A stretch of 64,000 nucleotides of DNA from CADCUY01 sp964242735 (GCA_964242735.1 CAXTAK010000012.1:1-64000); one strand, 5' to 3'. Shown: positions 7,654-17,152, counted from the stretch's first letter. Program-made: numbers and translations. The notes: generated by a model not told the origin, from the letters alone.

Positions 7654-8348
7654 TCAGCCGTCGAGCTCCGCCGCGGCGAAGATCAGGTTCACGCCCAGGC
7701 TGCCGCAGGGCGCCCACGCGGCGGCGATGTCGCTGATCTCGCGCTCGCTCGGCACGTGGTCGAGGCCGTAGCACCCCTTCATGGTGTTGGCGAGCGTGAT
7801 GTCGCGGGTCGCGCACGCCGGTCCCCTGCCGTCCGCCGACTGGGAGCCGACGAACTTCCCCTGGGTCCGGATGAGGTCGGCCTGCCCGAGCAGGTCGTCG
7901 ATGAACGCCGGCACCCGCAGGTCCCGGTGGGCCACGCCCGTGGCCTCGAGGAGGTCGTCCACGGCGCAGGCGCCGGCCACCACCCCGGTGTCCTCGGCGA
8001 TGCCGCGGCCCAGCCTGGAGACAGTGACGACACGCCCCACCCCCTGACGGGTGACCGCCTCGCACGCGGCGCGGGTGAAGCCGGTGCAGTGGCCCACGAG
8101 CGACGCGGCGCACAGGTCCGGGAACACGATCCACAGGACGCTGCGGGCCCCCGCGAAGGCCCGGTCCAGCACGGCGGGGCGTCGTGGCGACCCCGGACGA
8201 CATCGACCCGCTCCCGCACCTCCGGCGGCAGCGCCTCCGGGTCGCGGACGACGACCCGGACGGGCTCCGCCCCGTCTAGGACGGCGTCGAGGACGGCGTC
8301 GAGGACGCGGCGGCCGATCCGGCCCGTGGGTGTGGTGATGACGATCAA
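7654..8348 (-). pseudogene. Frameshifted NmrA-family gene with a glycosylase-like tail (mosaic)
   Basis: A TTG at 8348, preceded by GGAGGT, begins IVITTPTGRIGRRVLDAVLD, then RVVVRDPEALPPEVRERVDV. A one-base shift near 8175-8190 moves the reading into the frame of LDRAFAGARSVLWIVFP, GVGRVVTVSRLGRG, DDLLEATGVAHRDLRVPAF and ACATRDI, all NmrA-like. The NmrA reading is then replaced by MKGCYGLDHVPSEREISDIA and AAWAPCGSLGVNLIFAAAE. This resembles the C-terminus of AlkA-type HhH glycosylases (compare HGLEDLDEEAFVRLADGWRP in the intact gene at 1595). The NmrA C-terminal half is missing. Frameshift and hybrid tail argue for a pseudogene formed by deletion; the glycosylase assignment of the tail is the weaker part. 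Confidence 0.65.
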
Positions 8349-8436
8349 GGTGACCTCCAGGTGGTCACGGGTGCAGGAGACGGGGTGGATCCGGCGGATC
8401 GGGGGCGCCGGATCGGACGCTGCCCTCACGCGGTGG

Positions 8437-8899
8437 CCGGCAGCGCTCCTCCGCTCGCCGGCGACCCGCAGGTGCGGGGACTCCCAGGTGCGGTACGGCC
8501 GCCACTGCTCGGACACCTCCTGGAGCGAGCGCTGCGGCCCGTACTGATCCTCGACCTCGACCTGCATCGTCGACTCCCGCAGCGGGAGACCATCGGGAGC
8601 ACCCGCTCCTCCCAGGAGGACGAGCTCGGCGGCGAGGGCGTCGCCGGGGTCGTGGCGGCGGCCTGGGCGATCGCGGTGCGCTGTCACAGCACCGCCCACA
8701 CCGCCGCCTCGTGGGGCGACTGGAAACCGCACGGACGAAGACCCGGCAGGAGGGCCTGCGCGGCACCCGCCGTGACGGCGGTCCCGAGCGCGGCCCCTGG
8801 CGAAGGCGCCAGGGGCCACGGGGCGAGGTCCAGCCAGAACCGCCGGCTGGTGGCCAACGGCCACGGCCCGAGGACCTCCAGCTCCACCGCGTGATGCAC
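8437..8899 (-). pseudogene. Decayed AlkA-like HhH-GPD DNA glycosylase
   Basis: A GTG at 8899 with AGGAGGAG upstream begins MHHAVELEVLGPWPLATSRR, the N-terminal strand typical of AlkA-like glycosylases. GFQSPHEAAVWAVL follows (family: FHSPYEAACWAVLSQR), with most of the beta domain deleted. After a frameshift QRIAIAQAAAT is readable. The C-terminal EDQYGPQRSLQEVSEQWRPY and RTWESPHLRVAGER follow from about 8540. The helix-hairpin-helix and catalytic Asp segment are missing. The gene begins 41 bp from operator copy 4 and shares that divergent region with the monooxygenase, so it probably once belonged to the same regulon. Confidence 0.72.
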
Positions 8900-8940
8900 G
8901 ACTCCTCCTGCGACCGACGTCCGTGCTGACGTGCCCTGAT

Positions 8941-8960
8941 GCTAACCGTCTTGTGTTAGC
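8941..8960. promoter_or_regulatory. TetR-type operator (copy 4), GCTAAC-N8-GTTAGC
   Basis: The arms GCTAAC (8941-8946) and GTTAGC (8955-8960) are perfect 6-bp inverted repeats; the core TAACC-N6-TGTTA (8943-8958) matches the other three copies with one change. It lies between the decayed glycosylase (minus, start 8899) and the monooxygenase (plus, start 9080), so it can control both. Confidence 0.75.
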
Positions 8961-9079
8961 GTTGTCACCACCAGGACGGCGGCGCGGGTCGACCGCTGCC
9001 CCGGGCCGTCTCCGCCGGACCCCGCACGCGGACCCCGACCCGCCCGCCGTCGCCCCCCACACCCCAGCTGGGAGTTGTC

Positions 9080-10252
9080 ATGGGAACTCTTGAGGAACTG
9101 CACACCACCGGCACCGTCGCCGTCGTCGGGGCCGGCCCTGCCGGTCTGACGCTGGCGAGGCTGCTGCAGACGCGCGGCTTCTCCGTGCACGTCTTCGAGC
9201 GCGACGCCTCACCCACCGCGCGCTCGCAGGGCGGCAGCCTCGGCCTGCGCCCGGACTCGGGCCAGCGGGCCGTCCGCGAGGCCGGCCTGGGCGACGCCTT
9301 CGACCGCGCTGCCCGGGGCGACAGCACGTCCTTCAGGATGCTGGACCAGCACGGCGCGGACCAGGACGTCGGCGGGGGCGGCGGCGACGAGGAGGACGGG
9401 CCGGAGATCGACCGACCCCAGATGCGCCAGATCCTGCTCGACTCCCTCGACCCGGGGACCATCGTGTGGGGCCGCACGGTCCGCGACGTCGAGGCCGAGC
9501 CGGACGGGCGCTGGCGGCTGGGCTTCCGTGACGGGGAGGCCGTGACCGCCGACCTCGTCGTCGGCGCGGACGGTCTGCACTCCCGGGTCCGTGCCCAGCT
9601 GACACCGGTCCGCCCGCAGTACGTCGGTCTGAAGATGCTCGCCGCAGTGATCCGGCAGGAGCTGTGGCGCCACGGCGAGCTCTCGGACCTCCTCGGCGAG
9701 GGCGCCCTGCTCATCTCCGGTGAGAACTCGACGATCTGGGTGCAGCGGTGCGCCGACGACCTGATCCGCCTGTACTTCTCCGTCGCGGTCCCCGAGGACT
9801 GGCCCGCGCGGGAGAGCTTCGACATCGAGGACACCGACGCCGTCCTGGAGCACGTCCGCACCGCGTACCGGAGCTTCTCGCCAGCCCTGGTGGAGATGAC
9901 GACGCAGATCGACGGCGGCTTCGAGCCCTGGCCCCTCTACGCCCTCCCCGCGGACCACCACTGGGTCACCCGGGCGGGCCTCACCATCCTCGGCGACGCC
10001 TCGCACGTCATGCCGCCGTTCACGGGCAAGGGCGTGAACCTGGCCCTGCAGGACGCGCTCGAGCTCACCGAGGCCCTGACCGCTGACCCGACCACCACGG
10101 TGACCGCCGCCCTGCGACGCTTCGAGGCCCGCATGCACGAGCGCACCCGCCACGAGATCACCGCGTGCCTGCAGCTCGGCGAGCAGATCTACGGGATCGA
10201 CCGTGCCGGAGCCGGAACCGCGCCGACCCCGGCTCTCACGCACGTCGCCTGA
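9080..10252 (+). CDS. TetX-like FAD-dependent monooxygenase
   Basis: A 390-residue class A flavoprotein hydroxylase. It has the dinucleotide-binding GAGPAGLTLARLLQTRGF at residues 14-31, an FERDASP ribose-binding end, the DLVVGADGLHSRVR segment near 165-180, and the second FAD motif GDASHVMPPFTGKGVNLALQ near 305. The length equals that of TetX-type enzymes, which hydroxylate aromatic or tetracycline-like compounds with NADPH and O2. A GGGAG site lies 7 nt before the ATG. Operator copy 4 lies 120 bp upstream, so control by the TetR at 6943 is likely. An insert rich in Gly/Asp/Glu near residue 95 (DVGGGGGDEEDGPE) is unusual. Antibiotic or xenobiotic detoxification is possible, but the substrate is not visible. 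Confidence 0.87.
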   Translation: MGTLEELHTTGTVAVVGAGPAGLTLARLLQTRGFSVHVFERDASPTARSQGGSLGLRPDSGQRAVREAGLGDAFDRAARGDSTSFRMLDQHGADQDVGGGGGDEEDGPEIDRPQMRQILLDSLDPGTIVWGRTVRDVEAEPDGRWRLGFRDGEAVTADLVVGADGLHSRVRAQLTPVRPQYVGLKMLAAVIRQELWRHGELSDLLGEGALLISGENSTIWVQRCADDLIRLYFSVAVPEDWPARESFDIEDTDAVLEHVRTAYRSFSPALVEMTTQIDGGFEPWPLYALPADHHWVTRAGLTILGDASHVMPPFTGKGVNLALQDALELTEALTADPTTTVTAALRRFEARMHERTRHEITACLQLGEQIYGIDRAGAGTAPTPALTHVA

Positions 10253-10777
10253 GCACGTCGGGCCCCACGGTCGACGCCCGGGTGGGGTCGGTGCGGGGCC
10301 CACCGCGGCGCTCCTGGTGCCGTGTGTGCCGCCATCGACCTGGTCATCGGCCCTGCGCGCGCTCTCTTCCTCGACGAGCCGCAACGCCCGTGGACCCGGT
10401 GACGCGATACCACTCTCCGCCTGGTGAGGCGCTGCCGTGCAGAGCGCGGTGCTGTTCGCCACGTCGACGACCGCCCACCCTGGGAGGAGCATCGAGACGA
10501 CCCCGGGCAGGGTCAGGTCCGGGCGGAGGAAGGACCCGGCGACCACGTCCGACGCTGTGCGCTGAACCGGCCGGCGGGCCCGTGACCGGTCGGTCGCCGA
10601 CGCCCCGGCCATCGTTCTGCACGCCGACGGGGGCTCACGCCCTGCGCCTGCGGTGGGCACGCTCATCAGGCGGTCGCCTCAGCCTGGGTCCACCGCGTCG
10701 TGGTTGGGCTGGGGGGATCGTGGAGGGCGGGTGCCGTTCTGGCCTCGGACGATGGGACGCGTCGAGGGTCACATCGG
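10253..10777. other. 525-bp stretch without a recognisable gene
   Basis: Between the monooxygenase and the IS1380 remnant I find no reading with family signatures. On the minus strand around 10390-10480 a short reading (DVANSTAL...ALRLVEEESARRADD) faintly recalls an SDR start, but it is too weak to call. Confidence 0.4.
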
Positions 10778-11880
10778 TTGCAGCAGAAGGACATCCGCCA
10801 GACGCAACTCCCCCATGTCGTGTCCGCGACCGACATCGCGGTCGACGAGGCGGACCTGCTGGCGCGCGAGGGGCTCGTGCCGGTGATGGCACTGGCTGAC
10901 CGGGCTGGGTCGCGCGTACTGCTGGGGCAGCGGCTGAGCGTGGCCGGCAGCAGGGGCGCTGGGGCGCACGCCGCGGCGAGGGTGACCTCGGTGATCGCCG
11001 AGATGGCGGCCGGCGCGAACAGCATCGACCTGCTGCGCCACGGCGCGATGGGCACTGACCGTTCGGTGTTCGAGGGGTCAGGGCCCCTCGACGCCGGGCA
11101 CGCACCTCCTCCCCCCGTGCGCCAGCCCGACGCCGTCCCTGCTCCCCTCCTGCTCTCCCTGGGCCGGGCCACCGGGCTGCTGGCGCCCTGGCCGCACCGG
11201 GGGCGACCACGTACGTCGACGTGGACGACACCACCGAGGTGGTGCACGGATACGCCCAGCAGGGCGTGGCCCACGGCCACGACCGCGCCAAGGGCTCGAA
11301 CGCCCAGCTCGCCACCACGTCCACCCCCGGGCCGGCACCGGTGATCGCCGCAGCGCGGCTGCGCCGGCCACGGCCACGGCCACGGCCACGGCCACGGCCA
11401 CNNNNNNNNNNNNNNNNNNNNNNNNNNNNNNNNNNNNNNNNNNNNNNNNNNNNNNNNNNNNNNNNNNNNNNNNNNNNNNNNNNNNNNNNNNNNNNNNNNN
11501 NCGGCCACGGCCACGGCCACGGCCACGGCCACGGCCACCGAGGATCGTCGGTGAGGCGGTCGACGACCGCGAGGGCCACCGGGGCCCACATGATCGTGGT
11601 GTGCGCGGACTCCGCGTGCTACGGCGCCGCGTGTGGGCAGGCCCCGCGCAGGGCGGAGTCCACTCCAGTGTCACCGCGCGGTCCAACCCCTCCGTCCGCG
11701 CCGCTCCGGCCATCGTCGAGGAGGACGCGTGGACCCCGATCCGCCACCCCCACGCGATCTTCGACCACGAAGGGGGTCAGTGGGTCTCCGACGCCCAGGT
11801 CGCCGAGGTCCCCCACCTCGCCTCCACCGGCCAGTGTGGAGCCGACCGCGTCACCGACCGGCTGATCGTGCGCCAGGCTC
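10778..11880 (+). pseudogene. Decayed IS1380-family transposase split by a hexanucleotide repeat and a gap
   Basis: A TTG at 10778 begins a reading with VDEADLLAREGLVPVMALAD, RAGSRVLLGQRLSVAGSRGA, ARVTSVIAEMAAGANSIDLL and RHGAMG, the N-terminal part of IS1380 transposases. In another frame comes DVDDTTEVVHGYAQQGVAHG, the DDE first-Asp segment (DVDDT). After the repeat and N-gap, ADSACYG stands for the second-Asp segment (RADSAYYG). VTARSNPSVRAA, EEDAWTPIRHPHAIFDHEGG and QWVSDAQVAEVPH follow, again out of frame. The catalytic Glu region and C-terminus are missing. At least three frameshifts plus the (GGCCAC)n expansion show that it is dead. Confidence 0.83.
11365..11538. repeat. CGGCCA hexanucleotide tandem repeat containing a 100-N assembly gap
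   Basis: About six CGGCCA units run from 11365 to 11401 and about six more from 11502 to 11538, all in the same phase, on either side of exactly 100 N (11402-11501). A round 100 usually marks a gap of unknown size, so the array may be much longer. It lies where the IS1380 transposase should read through its central region and would encode Gly-His, Arg-Pro or Ala-Thr runs depending on frame. Confidence 0.9.
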
Positions 11881-12457
11881 GGCGAAGATCTCGGCGACCT
11901 CGTTCTCGGAGCCGACCTCCAGGCTCCTGAGGGTCACGGTCATGACCTTCTCGGCGCTCTCGTCGTTTCCCGCACCCAGGAGTGGAAGTCCTTGGTGACG
12001 GAGTGAGAGGGGTTGGTCCAGCAGCAGGAGCACGGCGTCACGTACGGCTCGATGACTCCGTGACCTCCTCGAACGCGGGCAGCCGGCGCCCGTGGATGTC
12101 GGCGCCGCACACCACAGCCACCGCTCGCCGTGGAGTGCGGCAGGCCGAGATCGTGCCGAGGTGCTCGCTCCCGAGGTCCGGCTGCGACCGGCCGGGTCAC
12201 GGGTCGCTCACGCGGTCCGCATTTCTCTGAGATCAGCAGGATCGAACTCCCGCCATCACCGTCGAGCGACATGACGAAGCACTCCGTAATCGATCGTATG
12301 GGAGGGCACCACTGGCGTCGGGTCCGTTCGTCCGCACGTCCCACCACGTCGGGCACCGCGGCTCATGACGACGGTGGTGTGCTGGGACGTTTCGGCCCTA
12401 TTGTCACCGGCTGATGATGCGCACCACCGTGGTCGCGTCCCCACCGCCGGAGGCCCC
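11881..12457. other. 577-bp stretch without a recognisable gene
   Basis: No intact coding region is apparent. A minus-strand reading at 11851-12033 (LLLLDQPLSLRHQGLPLLGA; TVTLRSLEVGSENEVAEIF) looks protein-like but matches no family I know and is broken on both sides. The base composition is slightly lower in GC than the neighbours, in keeping with mobile-element debris. Confidence 0.4.
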
Positions 12458-13720
12458 GTGTCAGACCAGGTCGACAGCATCCGCCGCACCACCGCGGAGA
12501 AGATCGTGGACGGGGCGGCTGTCGACCCCTCCACCGGCCGGCCGGCGGGCCGAGCGCAGGCCCTCGTGCTGCTGTTCGCCAGCTGCCTGTCGGTGCTCGG
12601 CGGGGTGCTGCTGGCACCGGTCCTGCCGACCATCCAGAGGGCCTTCGCCGGCACTCCCGGTGTCGAGACCCTCACCGTGCTCGTCCTGACCATCCCGGCC
12701 CTGGTCATCGCCCTGACGGCGACCTTCGCCGGCCGCGTCGCTGACCGCGTCGGCCGCAAGCAGCTGCTCATCGGGGCGCTGGTGGTGTACGCCGTGGTGG
12801 GCACCGCGCCGCTGTACCTGCCCTCCCTGCAGCTCATCCTGGCCAGTCGCGTCCTGGTCGGGCTGACCGAGGCGGTGATCGCGACCTGCTGCACCACCCT
12901 GCTCGCCGACTACTTCCACGGCTCCAAGCGCGAGCGGTACTTCGGACTGCAGGTCGTCTTCACCACCGTGTCCGCGACCATCTTCTTCGGCCTCGGCGGG
13001 GCGCTGGGCTCCAACGGCTGGCGCACCCCGTTCTGGCTGTACGCGGTGAGCCTGCCGCTGGCCGTGCTGGCCGCCCGCTACATCTGGCAGCCGACGGCGC
13101 ACCGCCGCGCGGGCGCGGGCGGGCTCTCGAAGCTGCCGTGGGACCAGCTGCGCGCCCCGGTCGCGGTGACGCTGATCGGGGCGGTGGTCTTCTACGCGCT
13201 GATCATCGAGCTGCCCTTCAAGCTCGACGCCATCGGGGTGCGGGACCCGGCAGTGATCGGGGTGGCCGCGGCGGTCGCCTCGGTGGGCACCGCGGTCGGC
13301 GCGTTCCTCTTCGGTCGCCTCGCCCGCCGGGGCCCCGCGCTGACGGTGCCGCTGGCGTTCGCCCTCTCAGGGGTCGGCCTGGTCGGTCTGGCGCTCGCCT
13401 CCGCCGTGCCGGTGATCATGGTGTTCGCCGTCATCACCGGGTTGGGCAACGGCCTGCTGCTGCCCGCGCTGCTGATCTGGGCGCTGGCCTCCCTGGGCCT
13501 CGAGCAGCGCGGTCGCGGCACCGGGGTGTGGACAGCGGCGCTGTGCCTGGGCCAGTTCGTCTGCCCCCTGGTCGTCCTGGCGCTCAGTGCCGCCATCAGC
13601 GGGCTGACGTCCGCGCTGGTGGTGCTCGGGGCCGTCAGCGTCGCCGCCGCCGTGGGAGTGCGGCTGCTCAGGCCCACCCGGGTGGACGCTGTCCCCTCCG
13701 TGTCCGCGGCGGCCGGCTGA
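12458..13720 (+). CDS. Major facilitator superfamily transporter
   Basis: A 420-residue membrane protein with about twelve hydrophobic segments. The first half has the MFS signature after TM2 (FAGRVADRVGRKQLLIGALV), and the DHA1-like start is ALVLLFASCLSVLGGVLLAP. It probably exports a small molecule by proton antiport; the substrate is not evident. The GTG at 12458 has GGAGG 4-8 bp upstream and places the N-terminus normally, whereas the in-frame ATG 31 codons earlier lacks such a site. It is intact, but lies between an IS remnant and an SDR pseudogene. Confidence 0.83.
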   Translation: MSDQVDSIRRTTAEKIVDGAAVDPSTGRPAGRAQALVLLFASCLSVLGGVLLAPVLPTIQRAFAGTPGVETLTVLVLTIPALVIALTATFAGRVADRVGRKQLLIGALVVYAVVGTAPLYLPSLQLILASRVLVGLTEAVIATCCTTLLADYFHGSKRERYFGLQVVFTTVSATIFFGLGGALGSNGWRTPFWLYAVSLPLAVLAARYIWQPTAHRRAGAGGLSKLPWDQLRAPVAVTLIGAVVFYALIIELPFKLDAIGVRDPAVIGVAAAVASVGTAVGAFLFGRLARRGPALTVPLAFALSGVGLVGLALASAVPVIMVFAVITGLGNGLLLPALLIWALASLGLEQRGRGTGVWTAALCLGQFVCPLVVLALSAAISGLTSALVVLGAVSVAAAVGVRLLRPTRVDAVPSVSAAAG

Positions 13721-13785
13721 GCGCCGGCGCTGCCCCGGGAGCCGCACATCGGACATCGCCCGTCGAGCCCACCCGGAGGTGCTCG

Positions 13786-14160
13786 GTGGCCACCACGACG
13801 CCCCCCGCGCCCAGCAGCGCTGCGCTGACCGCCCTGCTCACGGGCCCGAACAAGGGCCCGGAAGCGCCCCGCTCTCGGTCGCCGCCGGTCACACCGTCCA
13901 CCTCAACTCCCCGGACCCCACCCGCAGCCAGCACGCCGCCGACGAGACCGCGGCCCGCCTGCGGGCCATCGATGCCACCGACGACGACTCCGTGCAGGCG
14001 CCAGCAACCCAGCTGCCTGAGCGGGTCCGACACCTCGACGTGCTGGTCGACGACGCCGGCATCACCGGTGACCCGCCACGCCCACCGACCAGGTCACCGC
14101 AGAGGACCTCGCCGCGGTGTTCGCCACCAACGTCTCCGGCACCGTCCCCTGGTGACCGTT
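13786..14160 (+). pseudogene. Decayed short-chain dehydrogenase/reductase
   Basis: A GTG at 13786 with GGAGGT upstream begins a reading with ALTALLTGPNKGPE, a damaged form of the SDR motif TGANKGIG. After a frameshift QHAADETAARLRAIDATDDD, PERVRHLDVLVDDAGITGDP (damaged NNAG) and LAAVFATNVSGTV follow. Reading is lost around 14160, before the Ser-Tyr-Lys catalytic segment. It was probably expressed with the MFS gene 65 bp upstream. Confidence 0.75.
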
Positions 14161-14217
14161 CGGGGCTGGTCAGCCGCACCGGGGCAGGGCACTCGGTGTG
14201 GACCCGCAGCGCAGGGC

Positions 14218-15150
14218 TCACCGAGTGGGCGGATCGGCGGCGGTGCCAGCTGCTGCTCGCAGTGCACCGTGCACAGCGGACAGCGCTGCGCCTGGGGACT
14301 GCGACCTGGCCAGCGTGAGGACGCGCCGGGAGGCGGAGCTGCCTGCCAGCGGGATGGTGCGCGGTGGTGGCGGGCGCAGGGGCTGGGCCGGGCGCGGTAC
14401 CAGGGAGATCCCGGCTCCGGCGTGGAGCAGCGCTGCTACCGCCTCCCACCCGGCGCAGTGGTGGCGCACGTCGGGCGTGTGACCGGCGACAGCGCGCGAC
14501 CCGGCCAGGACGTGCCCGCAGGGCTCGCTCGCTGCTGGCCCCACCCACGTCTCCCCGCCAGCTCGGCCAGTGACGGTTCACCGGCCAGCGCGTGACCTGG
14601 GGGCAGTGCCACGTCCATGACGTCGTCGAGCAGGTCGCTGCGCCGGCACCGGGCGTCGGCGGTGGAGGGAGCGCCGGGGAGTTCCGCGGTGACGACCAGG
14701 TCGAGGTCGCCGGTGTCCAGGCGCGCGATGGCCTGCCGGGCGGCCACCTCGACGACCTCCACGCGGATCGCCGGGTGGTTGTGGCGCAGGGAGGTGGACC
14801 GCGGGAGCCAGCAGGCGGGTGGTGCTGGTGGCGGAGCCGGCGACCTCCGCCGCGCCGACCTGGCCGGTCTCGGTGGCCACCAGCAGGTCGGGCGTGACGG
14901 CGAGGTGGCGCTCGGTGGTGCGCAGCGCGGTGACGAGTGCGCGCCCGTAGTCGATGAGCAGGACCCCGCGGCCGCGGCGCTCCAGCAGTGGCCGCCCGAC
15001 CCCACGGGCGAGGAGCTGCAGCTGCTGGGAGACGCAGAGGCGGTCACGTGGGACTGCTCGGCGACGGCCGCGATGGTGCCCAGGCGCTCCACACCGGCCA
15101 GGAGGCGCAGCCGCCGGAGGTCGAGACCCGCGTCATCGCTGATGGTCGAC
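14218..15150 (-). pseudogene. Decayed LysR-family regulator
   Basis: The N-terminal frame reads LDLRRLRLLAGVERLGTIAA and VAEQSHVTASA, a LysR winged-helix start that breaks in the recognition helix. Further pieces are VEVAARQAIARLDTGDLDLV (effector domain) and DLLDDVMDVALPPGHALAGE, then AGWEAVAALLHAGAGISLVP at the C-terminus in another frame. At least three frameshifts are needed to connect them. No clear start codon precedes the LDLRRL segment. It lies back to back with the RBBP9-like pseudogene. Confidence 0.78.
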
Positions 15151-15280
15151 GTGCGGGGATCGTTGCTCGTCTCACGAGTCGTCGCGGCACAGGCTGACCG
15201 GTGAGCGGCCGGTGCAGGGCTGTTGACCCCCAGCGGAACCACCCGCCACGCTGTGGCCGGGCTGTCTCCGGAGGGGACTC

Positions 15281-15658
15281 GTGAACGTGAGCACCGCACC
15301 TGTCGTGGTGGTCCCGGGCGTGGACGGCTCTGGCCCGCAGCACTGGCAGAGCCTCTGGCTGCGGGACACGAGCGGTGCGGTGCGCACTGCTCCGCGTTCC
15401 TGGGACACCCCTGACCGCGAGGACTGGTCGGGCTCCCTCGACCGCGCCAGCGACGCCGTCGGTGCTCAGCCGGCCCTGGTGGTCGCGCACGGCCTGGGCT
15501 GCCGGGCAGCGGTCCTGTGGGCCGCGCGGACCCCCGGGCGGGTGGCCGGGCCCTTCTGCGTCGCCCCACCCGACGTGGCGGGGACGGCCCGCGCGGGCGT
15601 GGTGGGTTCGAGGACGCTGGCCGGCTGCTGCCGCCCGTGGCGGTGGGCGTCGTCCTGA
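15281..15658 (+). pseudogene. Broken RBBP9/YdeN-like alpha/beta hydrolase
   Basis: A GTG at 15281 with GGAGGGG upstream begins VVVVPGVDGSGPQHWQSLW, the oxyanion and substrate loop of the RBBP9/YdeN serine hydrolases. The nucleophile elbow, normally AHSLGC, is AHGLGC at about residue 70, so the catalytic Ser is replaced by Gly. The reading holds to RVAGPFCVAPPDVAG and then becomes unrelated before a stop at 15656-15658. At 125 codons it lacks the Asp and His of the triad (family about 175 residues). Both the lost nucleophile and the truncated end indicate inactivity. Confidence 0.77.
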
Positions 15659-16180
15659 CCGACCTCAAGGCCTTCCAGCGCACCCCGTCGTGAGGAGGCC
15701 GGTGAGCTGCCTCGCCCCGCGAAGGGACCACCGACCGGCACGAGAGCCTCCGAGGGGACCTGGAGGCGCGGGAGGGCGCCCCCGTGCGCTGGAGCCGTCC
15801 GTCACCTGGTCCAGCTCAGGGCCGTCACACGGCACACCGCGCGAACACCGCACGAGCGGCAGTGGACGACGCTCCCCTCGTGTCGAGGGATGCGCCCTTC
15901 CCGACGTGGAGATCCCCGACAGCGTCGCCACAGGTCAGCTGCACCGCCGAGCTCACCCCCCACAGGCCGCCGGCGACCGGCAGCGCCTGGAGGGGTCGCC
16001 CCGCGCATCCCGATGCTCAGGGCCGGGGCACCGGAGGAGATCGCCCCGCCGCCGCCTAGCTCCTCGGGCCCGAGTCCAGCTGCGTCACCGGCGCCAGCCT
16101 CCGCATCGCCGGCGGGCTGAGACCAGTCCGGACGGGATGGCTCGACCGCCGCGGCGCCCCGACCGCCTAGCGTCGCCCCG
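15659..16180. other. 522-bp stretch without a recognisable gene
   Basis: I see no convincing coding region on either strand. It may contain the unrecognisable 3' end of the RBBP9-like pseudogene and the promoter of the phosphotransferase at 16181. Confidence 0.4.
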
Positions 16181-17152
16181 GTGAGCGTGGAGGCGCGGCT
16201 GCCGGCTGCCGTGACGGTGGAGGCCTTCGACGCGGTCGTCGCCGACGAGGCCGTGCTGCGCCCCGGCGTGGACGCGCTCTGTCGATCGCTGGGCGTCGAG
16301 ACCGCGGGGCTGGCTCGCTTCCCCACCGGGTCGCTGCCGGTGTACGGGATCGGGCAGCTGGTGCTCAAGCTCTTCCCCCCGGTGTACGCCGGTGAGCGAC
16401 CGGTGGAGGCCGGTGTGCTCACCGCCCTCGCCGGACGGCTGCCGGTGGCCACCCCACTGGTGCACGCCGCCGGGGAGCACCAGGGGTGGGGGTACGTGCT
16501 CATGGACCGCCTGCCCGGGGTGGACCTGGCCGCGGTGTGGCCGGGCCTCGGCCGCGGCGAGCGGACGCGGCTGGCGACGCAGGTGGGAGCCGCCGTGCGC
16601 GCGCTGCACCAGGTGGCCCCACCGGTGCTCGAGGGTCCGTGGCCACCCCCCTGGGCGGGCTTCGTCGCCGACCAGCGCACCAGCGCCGTGCACCGCCACC
16701 GCCTGTGGGGGCTGCCCGAGCACTGGCTCGATCAGGTGCCCGGGTTCCTCGACGGCGTCGACCTCGCCCCGGGAGCAGCCGATGAGCTGGTGCTGCTGCA
16801 CACCGAGGTGATGCCCGCGAACCTCCTCGCCGCGCAGGACCCTTCGGGGCGGTGGTCCCTGTCGGGGCTGTGCGACGTGGAACCGGCGATGCGCGGGCAG
16901 CGGGAGTACGAGTTCGTCGCGATCGGGATCTTCCTCGCCCAAGGCGACCCGGGCGTCCTGGGCGCGGCGCTGAGCGCCTACGGGTACCGCTCGGACCAGC
17001 TCGACGGGGCCCTCGCCCGCCGGCTGATGGCGTGGACCCTGCTGCACCGGTGCGGCAACCTCGCCACCTACCTGCCCCGGCTGCCACCACCGAGCGCACC
17101 CACGCTCGACGCCCTCGCAGCGCGCTGGTTCAGCACCCACCCTTCCCGGTGA
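16181..17152 (+). CDS. Aminoglycoside-phosphotransferase-like kinase
   Basis: A 323-residue protein kinase-like fold. VYGIGQLVLKLFPP near residue 50 carries the ATP-anchoring Lys. WGYVLMDRLPGVDL marks the hinge. LLHTEVMPANLL near 208 matches the catalytic loop HxDxxxxN with Glu in place of Asp, a variant known in some hygromycin-kinase relatives. GLCDVEPAMRGQREYEF near 230 holds the metal-binding Asp. The GTG at 16181 is the only good start. Substrates of this family range from antibiotics to sugars and choline, so resistance should not be assumed. It is intact and stands alone between decayed genes. Confidence 0.8.
   Translation: MSVEARLPAAVTVEAFDAVVADEAVLRPGVDALCRSLGVETAGLARFPTGSLPVYGIGQLVLKLFPPVYAGERPVEAGVLTALAGRLPVATPLVHAAGEHQGWGYVLMDRLPGVDLAAVWPGLGRGERTRLATQVGAAVRALHQVAPPVLEGPWPPPWAGFVADQRTSAVHRHRLWGLPEHWLDQVPGFLDGVDLAPGAADELVLLHTEVMPANLLAAQDPSGRWSLSGLCDVEPAMRGQREYEFVAIGIFLAQGDPGVLGAALSAYGYRSDQLDGALARRLMAWTLLHRCGNLATYLPRLPPPSAPTLDALAARWFSTHPSR

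Noticed and set aside
10390..10480. Faint SDR-like reading on the minus strand
   Set aside because: Only a few scattered residues agree; no glycine motif and no further SDR blocks nearby.
11851..12356. Protein-like minus-strand readings after the IS1380 remnant
   Set aside because: No family recognised and no start or ribosome site; kept only as an unresolved stretch.
16181..17152. Calling the phosphotransferase an antibiotic-resistance gene
   Set aside because: The fold is shared with many sugar and small-molecule kinases, and the catalytic loop has Glu for Asp; resistance cannot be claimed from sequence.
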